A stretch of 55,277 nt of DNA. Origin: Candolleomyces eurysporus. Taxonomy: Eukaryota; Basidiomycota; Agaricomycetes; Agaricales; Psathyrellaceae. The stretch is from assembly GCA_027579435.1 (NCBI GenBank), contig JANBPK010000836.1, forward strand, positions 1 to 55,277, in the 5' to 3' direction. Below are positions 46,581-55,277 of the stretch, piece by piece. Position numbers and translations under genes: made by a program. The notes under the pieces are model-generated. The model saw only the letters and a list, made by a program, of their open reading frames with translations. It searched no databases and was not told where the DNA came from. The first letter of the stretch is position 1. Each line of letters opens with the position of its first letter.

Positions 46581-49500
46581 TTATTTGCCTCTGTTATAAA
46601 CCAAAGCGGATTCCCTCCGCTTAGGTTCTCGGTTCCGTTCTGTTTCTAGGATTTTCAGTACCACAAAGTTCAAACACTCATCTATGATAATTGGTGGACG
46701 AAATACACGTGTACCAAGCGCCCCACTCTACGTACATTCTCTTTCATCTGCGGAGAGATCTATCTAACATGCCAATGCTCTCGCACCCAGTTTTGAGGTG
46801 TTGATACTCGAATTCTCCCGGCGTTCCACAATCGCGGCGTACACTGCCAAACGTAAATACTAGCTCTAGCAACCCGAGCGGGAGAAGTAACGTCGAAATA
46901 GAGAATTTTTACACCGGATCGCGCCTGGTTTCAAACCTCAAGCCGTGTTGGTCCCTCACCAGTACTCGAAGAACGTCGATAGCAGGCTGAGCCTCACACG
47001 AGGGTCGGGTTGAAGCGGTTGAGGAGCCAGAGGGCACCAGGATTCCGTTTGATAGTGGTCGTTGTTGTGGAGAGTCTAGTTACTTTGGACGCTACAAAAT
47101 CTCCGCCTTTGCAAGCTTCTTCGCTGTTTGCCTCCGCCGCCCGTCAATCAAACTCCCACTAGAACACCTCCGCGGATGAACGTCGTCGTCGTCGACTCAA
47201 GGAACAAGAGGGGTTGATTTTCCCTGAAGGGCTCGCTGCCAATCCTGTCCGAGAGACCGCTTCAGTCAAGCTTGGTCAAGCAGGAGGCGGAGAGCGCAGT
47301 GCGTTGTGACGGAGAGGAGGATTTATGTCAGGATCGATGACAATGAAGTCGAAGCCATGATCCAAGATGTCGACAACGACCCCTCAGCCTTCTCATCTAG
47401 AGCCCCAGTGGTAATCGGCGTGTGTGCTTGTTGGTCAAATTCACAACTGCCTACACTCAACCATCCTTCCCATTTGAGAGAGCCGTTAGGTTCGAGCAAG
47501 GGCTCCTCAACCTCACCGTCGTAGCCTTGCCACCGCTCAGAAGCCTGATCTGACGACAACGATAACAGCTGCGATTGCGACTGTGAGTTCACGTATGCCA
47601 CGAGTGAGCATATCTTCCCTTTTGATCAAACAACCACAGCAGGGTCTGGTGAGCGGAGAGATACTACGCTCCTGCCTGGTAGTTCGTGCGGTACTTCGTT
47701 TCTATCCAGGAGCTCGTGGATTCGAGGAAGGTCAAATATCTGGTACGCTGTTATTGCCGTTGCGCATCATCTGCTTGTATGAGCCCTATTCTTATTCCTG
47801 AAGTATCACCACGGTCATCGTGTAAGTACGGATCTCGTTGTATAGTATCAATTTCTACCTCTCTGAGATTGACCCAAATTTTTGGTCCACTGCTTTGTCG
47901 ACATGATGTCGCCCCTTGCCCGACTTCGAAAACCAGGTCTGATTTGGATCGTCAACCATATGAATAACCTTCATTTGACCAAAGTTTAACCGCTCAAAAG
48001 GTAGTTCAATAATCAATGCGTCTATCGGCTAAGCATCTAGTCCGGTCAAAGGGCAAGATTTGGTCAATATCATTGCGCAGAATTTACTCTAACAGGAGGA
48101 TGACAGTGTCAAGTGGCAGATGGTTGATCATGTGGTCGTATGCTTATTTTTACCCCCTTCAACGTTATGGTGCTATGAATGCTAAGAAGACGGCCGTCAC
48201 CTGGCCCTGCAGCGTTCGTTCCAGCTTGTGCACGGGAAAATATCCATTTTAACACCTGGTAGACCCTTTAAGCTTGCTAAAATGACAGTAGGAGAACGGA
48301 ATCTAAACTTACTAGATATGCGTCAATAAATGTCCAATCGCTAAGCCACTATGGGAGGAGGGTTAAAGGGGTCACTTGACGATCCAATCGAAGGAAGCAA
48401 TAACACACACCCTGCTCATGCGGATCTCATTGGCATTCGGATTCAGATCCCATGAATGCTCCAAAACGCCGCTAGAAAACTGGATCATGGTGATAGCTCT
48501 GAGTAAAATAGAACGCGGAAGAAGGCGAGCAAATGATTACCTTTGCTCGAATTGCTGCTTCTACACGCTGCAGATTGTGCTGCAAGGCCATTGCTTGTTC
48601 CTGGTGAACCTCTAGACGGCCTACAAAGCCGATTCTCGCTACATCGGTGAAAAAGTCAAGCTGCCAAAATCTATACTGCAGCCAGTTAAAGTTGTCTGAT
48701 GCATGATCACATTCCAATGCCAAGGCCAAGGATTCAATACATCCGGTCAAAGGGAGCAATATCTGCTGGGGTTTGGGGTCAAGATCTTGAAATACCCGGA
48801 AAAAAAGTTGAGTGAATGAGAAGACGTGCCGATATGACGGCGTTTGAGAGCGTAGGTGAGTGAGCTGGTGAATCCCATCGTAGATAGTTGGTTCTGAGAT
48901 TGCCCTCAGGAAGTCATCCCAGTGGAACCGGAATCCAGAACGACACTCATATGGCGAAATAACCATCGGTGAGGAGAGAGTAGGGCTCAGCATGTGCTCG
49001 AGATTGAGGCTGAAGTAGTTGCAGGATAACCTGAGGTGATACAAAGGCGATACGAAGAAGCGCCCGGATCGACTTTCGGTCGTAAGGAATTGGTGGACGG
49101 ATGTATGACACATAATTACAGGTAAGTCACCACCCTCCGGAACGTTGATGACCGGTCGTAGATTGACGAGGACCCGAACGATTTCGAAAGTTTCGATGCC
49201 AAGAAGTTTGCCGATCTTGGTAACTGAAGTCGGTTGATGAATTAGTGCAACGGCGGAAATAATGTCAGGGAAATGAGGGTGATTCTCTGATTTCGCGAGA
49301 ATATGAGCATAGAAAGCATCAAGCGTTCGCGGAAAACGGAGGGTTGGACTTTGTGCAGTTGGTGGTAGGTAGGTGACCTCCTCTAAATGCTCTGCCCAGC
49401 GGCTGATGCTGTACAAAGAAGCAGCGGTATCAGGTTGCTTTCCATCATGGAGGATGTAGCAGCGATACAACAGATGAAGGTGATAAGAAGGAGGGGTAAA

Positions 49501-51700
49501 GAAGCATCCGGAACGGCTCTCAGTAGTGAGGAAGTCGCGGAGGGATGTGTGGCACATTGTAACAGGTAGGTCGTCGGTGCCCGGAATATGAATGATCGCT
49601 TGCAAATTGACTAGGACCCGAACGACTTCAAAAGTCTCGATCCCAAGAAGTTCCGCGATCCCGATAATCGGAAGTGGCTCGAAGACTAATGCGAGGGTTG
49701 AGATGATGTCGGAGAAATGCGGGATATTTTTAGAACGAGAGAGGGTTTTGGCATAGAGGGTGTCGAGGCCGGGGTTCATGTCGAGCGTGTGCGGGAGACG
49801 GTCCATCGGTGTTGATTGGTCGTCGGTGGGATCCATGATGTATTTGAAGAGAGCAGACGCGAAGATGAACGAACCGCCAATGTGGTCTACCAATTGGTCC
49901 TTGTCCTTCTTCACTGGCCAATCCCCGTAATCGCGAGTATAAGCTTTGATGACGGGGTTTCGTTTTATCTCGGCCTCAAAGCAGGCACGCATAAATGTGT
50001 CGATGTCGTCGTGCGAACAATGGTTGACGAGGTTCTCAAGACGAACTTGATCTTTCTCTAGGCAACCTTGGATGTGTTGCTCGACTCGGCTGGTGATGAA
50101 GAACCGGAGAGGGACGAGGGGGTTCTTCTTGAAGAAATCGAGCATGTCCTCAATGAATGCCTGGACATCCTTTCGGTCGTCGCATTCGTCGAGCCCATCG
50201 ATAACGATAAGGAAAGGTNTCTTGAGAAGGGTCGTCCAGCGCAGGGGGCCACTCCAGGCAGCCGCCTTGAAGGGCTCATACACCAAGTGACGAAGCTGGG
50301 CTACTAAATTCGATTTCAAGAGGCCTGGCTTCGTGTTAAGTGCCTTCTCAATGAATGGCGCTGCCTCAGGTATTGCAGCGGCGAGCTGGCAGGCTAAAGT
50401 CGTGGCGAACCTAGCCATTCTGCTTCTATCGCCGGTGTTCCGAAAGAAGAAAAAGCTCCCCAGCAAGCGCTTTCTCTCTTCGAATATGAGCGCAATTTCG
50501 AGGGCAATAGCTGATTTCCCACATCCCACAAAACCATAAAGCCAGAGAATGTGCGTATTCCACAGCAGTGTGCTGTCGACCCAGGCGACGATCGTGCGGA
50601 TCACGTCGATTCGTGTACCGGGAAAGCATGCGGAGTTTGGCGGAGATGTCTCTCGATCTCGAGTGTGAGATGCATCGAGAATAGGCTGGAGGAGCTGAAT
50701 GAGGGCTGCAAGGCAAGTCATGAGCTCAGAGAAAACGGCCATGGTCCACAAAATTACGTACTCGCCTGATCGTTAGAGTGGATGTAGTTTCCGTTGACGA
50801 TGTAGTTGCTCTGCTCGGGTGGGGTGTGGATGGCTGATGACGAGGACAGGGGAAGAAGGAACGAAAGGAAGCGGTGCGAGCACAGCTCAGATAACGGCTG
50901 CCCCAGCACAGCACACAGTCAACGCCAGTCTGATATGAGGGTGTTCCTGAAATGGAAACTACACATGACTTGCACGGCCACCCAGCTAAGTGCCCGCTGG
51001 TGTAAGTAGTCGAGATCTGTGGTATGGCAAGCATGAATTCTCGTCAAGGTCCCTTCGTGTTAGTTGTGGAGTTTGACATTTACCTATATCGAAGGCCTAC
51101 AGCCCCTACTAATACCTACCAGATAGCGGTTCAGAACGGAATAATGAGCATAGATGTTATGCGTTTGCTCTGGGGTTCCACTACCCATTTCACGTCGACG
51201 TAGCAAGGTTCAAAGGAAGAGCGGGTTTTACGATTCATCCACCGCCGCGGCGCCGCCACGCGCAGTCCCAAAAGCTAGAGCCATTGTTGAAGGTCATTAA
51301 TGTAGCCATGTCTTCGGGCCAAAACCCAGACCAATTGTGGGGCAGTACTTGGCTGAAGAGTATCGGACTGGCACCGCAAAAAACCGTGCCGCTATGGATG
51401 ATCTACTCTCGATCCAGCGTCGTTTGTAACATTTCATCTAACGTGCCGCCAGCACTCACGTAGTATCAAAGTAGGACACGTCTGAATGACAGTGCAAGCA
51501 CCTTTAGAACCGAGCGACGAACTTATCAGCGCAGTTGTGGGAGGAGAGCCTTCCTGGAGTGTTTGAAATTTTAAGTCGCATGCGCCTTGTTTGTTGTTTT
51601 TGCCTGATCCAAACCAAGCGGATGGCCAACACCTCTCATCATGACCTTGTTTCCTAACGACTACGCCGATAAGTCGCAACAGACATCCCACTAATCAAAT
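46581..51700. repeat. Tandem array unit 3
   Basis: The left flank (46581-48108) is recognisably the same as 32580-34843 but considerably diverged, with several gaps. The receptor core is much closer to units 1 and 2 than the flanks are. Confidence 0.8.
48109..50816 (-). pseudogene. NACHT receptor C of the tandem array, start codon and N-terminal motif deleted
   Basis: Exons 2-5 are intact and in phase: 48541-50705, 48411-48479, 48313-48348 and 48109-48255. Intron 1 is 50706-50761. Only the last 55 bases of exon 1 remain (from GAGCAGAGCAAC, encoding EQSNYIVNGNYIHSNDQA). The ATG and the FSNAHD-type motif are missing: 5'-leader sequence (CATCCACACCCC) joins directly to the codon after the deletion. 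No replacement ATG is seen in frame nearby. Walker A GFVGCGKS and Walker B are kept. An N at 50219 replaces a T in frame. The C-terminal half is only about 60% identical in protein to copies A and B, while the NACHT part is nearly identical. Exons 3-5 have diverged yet keep frame, which implies past selection. It could still be expressed from an upstream start, so calling it a pseudogene is tentative. Confidence 0.65.
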
Positions 51701-52025
51701 CAACCGGTCTGCGGGTACCCGGGACAGTATCGTCCCGTTTGTATCCTCTCTGTCGAGGTTATATATTCTCGTTTATGCTGTTGTCGCTGATGCGCGCACC
51801 AATTTGTCTGCTTGTATGACCCTAATCCTTATTTCCGGAGTATCATGATGATCGCGTTTAGCATGCATGTATTTGTTGTACAGTATTGATTTCTACTAGA
51901 TCAGCGACTGACACGAATTCCTCGTTCATTTCTTTGTCAACGTGGTGTCGTCCCCTGTCCCGCTTCGAAATAGTGGTCTAGGTCAGATTGTCAACGGCAA
52001 GATTTGGGTGAATATTACTGCACAG
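50817..52025. other. Upstream flank of receptor C and remnant left flank of unit 4
   Basis: From about 51740 the sequence again resembles 34480-34900 (GTATCATGATGATCGCG, then GGTGTCGTCCCCTGTCCC), so most of the unit-4 left flank is deleted. No gene supported. Confidence 0.5.
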
Positions 52026-53103
52026 AATTTACAAATTTTCCAGGGGGAGGATAGCGTCGAGTAGCAGATGGTTGAGTGTAGGTTTGGATGCGGGCTCACG
52101 GAATGGATACCGTAACCATTTGTCTGGTGCATGATCGCATTCCAATGCCAAGGCCAAGGATTGAGTACATCTGGTGAGGGCAAGCAAAGCCCACTGGGGT
52201 TTGGGGTCTCGAGCTTGGAATACCCAAATGAAAGGCGAAGTGAATGGGAAGATGTGCGGATAAGACAAGGTTTGGGAGGGTAGGTGAGGGAGTTCGTCAA
52301 GCTTGTCATAGATAGTTGGTTCTGAAATTGATTCCAGAGATAGTCTCCAGTACAAGCTGGATCGAGTACGCCATTTGACCGATTGAGAAACCATTCTCGA
52401 CAATTGAGTACGGCCCAAAAAATCGTCAAGATTGAGGCTGAAGTAGTTGTAGGATGACCCAAGTTGATATATATGATGGCGATAAAAAGAAGCGCCCGGA
52501 GTGACCTTCGGTTGTGAAGGAATCGGTGGAAGAATGCATGGCACACGGTTGTAGGTGAATAGTCATCCTCCGGGACATTGACAACTTGTTGGAGATTGAC
52601 GAGGACCTGAACAACTTCGAAGGTTTGGATGTCAAGAAAACCGCTGATCATGGCCGCTGAAGTCAGGTTCCGAAGCCACGCGTTTTCTCTCTTCGAATAT
52701 GGGCGCAATTTCTAGCGCAACAGCTGATTTCCTGCACCCCACAAAGCCGTAAAGCCAGAGGACGTGCGTATTCCACAACAGCGTGCTGTCGGCCCAGGCA
52801 ACAATCGTGCGAATTACATCTATTCATGTACCGGGAAAGAATGCTGAATCCAGAGGAGACTGACTCCCGATGTCTCTCGGTCTCGAGTGTGAGATGTACC
52901 GAGAATAGGCTGGAGGAGCCAAATGACAGCTGTTATGCAAGTCGTAAGTTAAGAGAAAACAGCTCTAGCCTACAGAATCACGTACTCGCTTGGTCGTTGG
53001 AGGAGGTGTTGTTTCCGTTGACGAAGGTGTTCTTCAGCTCGCCAATCTGGATGTTGTGAACATTTGGTAAAATTTCAACACATGCAGGAGGGCTCTCGGC
53101 CAT
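52026..53103 (-). pseudogene. NACHT receptor D of the tandem array, pseudogene
   Basis: Exon 1 is intact (52986-53103, MAESPPACVEILPNVHNIQI), with an intron at 52930-52985. Exon 2 then has an insertion and an in-frame stop (ATRI-type CGA changed to TGA after FFPGT). The P-loop reads GFVGCRKS, with the essential Gly changed to Arg. After FEERKR about 1.2 kb is missing, relative to copy C. The frame resumes at a second-module segment (QTFEVVQVLVNLQQVVNVPE) and then shifts again. Small exons 3 and 4 are gone. It cannot encode a working NACHT ATPase. Confidence 0.9.
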
Positions 53104-53747
53104 CTAAGGAGTCGAGAGATGGGGTGTTGATGGCTGATTACAAGCCCGGGGAGAAGAAGAAAGGGGATGAGAGGGAGCGGTGCGGGCGCAGCACGAAGGC
53201 GTTCCTAAAAAGGAACGATACAGCCGGTTAAGCGCCTGGCCGCTTCTATCGCGCCATTCTCTATGATCCCCGAGTCCAGAGATCTTTGGTGGAGACAATG
53301 TAATTTCTCACCTACTTTTTTAATGTGCTTCCCGAGCCTGAAACAACCGACAGGCCTCTCCAGCAGCCCATAAAATGATAGTTCAGAACGGAACAACGGC
53401 ATCGGCGACACGGGTTTTCACTTCTCGCTTCATGTCGTTTTATACGATCCAGTCACCCCAGCCAGCCCCAAAATCATCGCTGAGTACCCGCTGGCGCATC
53501 TATATCCTCGAGCCAACAGCTCAGATCGTTTGTAGAATCAGCGGCCAAGGAATACTGTAAGGAACCGTTGCAGAGTTAACACCCCAGGCTGGAGCAATCG
53601 AGTTTTCGCACAGCCCATAACACCACAAATAGAGGCCATCGCCTATTCAATGGTACAACGATCCAATACCTCTCTTAAGCGAGAGGAGGGAGAAGTCTGA
53701 AGCACTGGTGCGGCGACGGCTTGAAATAAGGAAGGAGAGGAAGGGAA
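53104..53747. other. Upstream flank of receptor pseudogene D
   Basis: Diverged copy of the upstream flanks of A-C; no gene supported. Confidence 0.4.
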
Positions 53748-55277
53748 TTATTTGCTTCTGTTTAATCACATAGCTGATGGTCTCCGCCTCCCATCCCATC
53801 AGATCCCATCAGGGAATCCTTCATTCGTTTCGTTTCCTGCGACTGCACGAATGGTCGACAAATGCACGTTTGTCGACCAAGTCTCCATCATCACGTAAAA
53901 CCCTAAAGCTAGAAAAGACACCAACAGCAGTCAATAGGCATCTTCAATGATCAAATTGCCCAGCCTGCGGCCCTCTCAAGAAAACTGCTCCTTTGCCTTC
54001 TCAAAACCCTTTCGCCGCCTGCGTTCCCGCCCCCTCGTCGTCAGTCAACCAGCGGCCTACTCGAAGCTCTTCCTTCACAAAGTCAGGCGGTCGTTCCGGA
54101 CTCCTTAATCAAGCACTTCCGACTTCGCCTGCTCTTCCGAATACCCTTCCACAGGGCTCTTTTTTGTATGTTGAACTCGTTGACCCGGAATCGACTGGGG
54201 GACGACGAGATGGTCTAATGGTAGATGTGCAAACGTCCAGCAAGTCGCGACTGGGTGTCTCCGATACCATGGACTCTGCAACCTGTCCGAAGCCATACAG
54301 ATGATCGCTTGCAAGCACCGTCAAGAAGGGGAAGGAGACCTGAGGGATGGTAGCCGTTCGGAGGTCTGGAACGTCTAACCCGAGTAGCTGAGAGTCCTAA
54401 CACGGCCCACATTATTCATAGTCGTGACTCGTCAACGTCAATCTACCTTCCGTTCAAACTTGGCCGCGTAGGCTTCGATTCTACCATCCTAGTTCAACAA
54501 AGATGGGAGCATGATGTTGGTACTGAGGTATGTTCGATAATTTATTTCACTCACACACCTACTGACTATACATTGTTGTGGCTGTGGTAGCAGCATCGTT
54601 ATCGAACGCTCCGAATTTGATCAGTGTTTTTCCTAATACCATCAACTCTGAAGCGACTGCGTCACTCCGGAAACGCAGATTGCATCACATCCCTCAAGAG
54701 TACGGGTGCCACTGCCTTGCTTCTTTCCACCATTCGGTGACCTCTTTCCGGCAACAACTTCCTCTCTTCCAAGGACTTCCGCTACCCTCGCGCCACTATC
54801 AAACGACTACCTGTTGTGCGCTCTCCCTACATCCCCTGTTCACCTCCCTAAATACAACCGACGGCTTGGCAGATTAACGCCGTCATGGTCGATTCAAGGA
54901 ACGAGAGGGAGACTGATGATCCTTAAAGGGCTCGATGCCAATCCTGTCTGAGAGGTCGATACTGTCGAGCTTGGGTAAGCGGCGGTGCGGACGGCGCAGT
55001 GCGTTGTGCTGGGGAGGTGGTCGGGGTTGATGATGATGAAGTCATGAGCTACGGCGTCAACGGCGACCCATCAGACTTTTTATCTGAGCGCCGGGGGCAA
55101 TCCGCTGATGCTTCTGGTTGGTTGAATCCTCAACCGTCCTTCCGATTCAATATTCAAGAGCCGTCAGGCTCGAGTTCAGGCTTCTAAGTCTCGCTATCGT
55201 AGCGTTCGAGTTGCCGCCTTTCATAAGCCCGATCAGCTGGTGCTCCAATGACAACGATAACGGCTGCGGCTCCGACC
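53748..55277. repeat. Tandem array unit 5, left flank only, runs off the window
   Basis: The sequence from TTATTTGCTTCTGTTTAATC to the right edge aligns with 32570-34330 of unit 1. It includes the counterpart of the GTATGTTC...CATTTCACTCAC intron-like stretch (54530-54575) and the CTTGGGTAAGC region. By comparison with unit 1, the 3' end of a fifth receptor gene would be expected roughly 500 bp beyond the window. Confidence 0.75.

Noticed and set aside
1..55277. CRISPR arrays, rRNA or tRNA genes
   Set aside because: No regularly spaced short repeats and no sequence folding as a tRNA with an A/B box were recognised. The 129-bp repeats encode WD40 units.

Overview
The window is nuclear DNA of an Agaricomycete-type basidiomycete. 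Introns are about 42-65 bp with GTRNGT donors and CTNAC-like branch sites. The gene families are typical of mushrooms: coiled-coil F-box proteins, NACHT-type NOD-like receptors (NLRs), a KDZ transposase and RNase H1 N-terminal domain proteins. I cannot name the species. Single Ns sit in or beside homopolymers, and in at least four genes removing the N restores the reading frame. The sequence therefore carries assembly indels, and several genes that look broken probably are not.

Layout. (1) 0.6-6.2 kb: two convergent F-box genes and a low-complexity RD/RE- and Q-rich conserved gene. (2) 6.6-14.4 kb: a CpG-poor, AT-richer island with a TA-flanked MITE (7645-8064), two diverged LTR-like repeats, a decayed copy of an NLR 3' end, and the 3' two thirds of an apparently intact 1180-aa helical-NACHT-WD40 receptor (12254-16103, minus). 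(3) 16.1-22.7 kb: a mostly empty stretch with a 727-bp inverted-repeat element, then cytosolic leucyl-tRNA synthetase (minus). (4) 23.6-32 kb: an accessory block. It holds a truncated gene with a 5-hydroxymethyl-dU DNA kinase / thymine-hypermodification-type helical domain, a transposon-associated family gene of unknown function, a gene with two RNase H1 N-terminal (viroplasmin-like) domains whose start codon is apparently assembled by splicing, and a complete seven-exon KDZ/CxC1 transposase of 1014 aa. (5) 32.6 kb to the right edge: a tandem array of at least five units. Four units carry a NACHT receptor on the minus strand (A, B, C and a pseudogene D); the fifth runs off the window.

The array receptors share five exons: a short N-terminal Asn/Gly motif exon, a large NACHT exon with an internally duplicated winged-helix-like module, and three small 3' exons. 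Copy B is intact (848 aa). Copy A has one extra A in a poly-A run. Copy C has lost its start codon and N-terminal motif. Copy D has a stop codon, a broken P-loop and a deletion of about 1.2 kb. Divergence is patchy: the NACHT core is nearly identical between copies while the N- and C-terminal parts differ. This is the pattern expected of gene conversion in a birth-and-death immune-receptor cluster.

The parts most worth following up are the base-modification-type gene beside an intact KDZ transposase, the mosaic NLR array, and the CpG-depleted island that cuts through an intact receptor gene.
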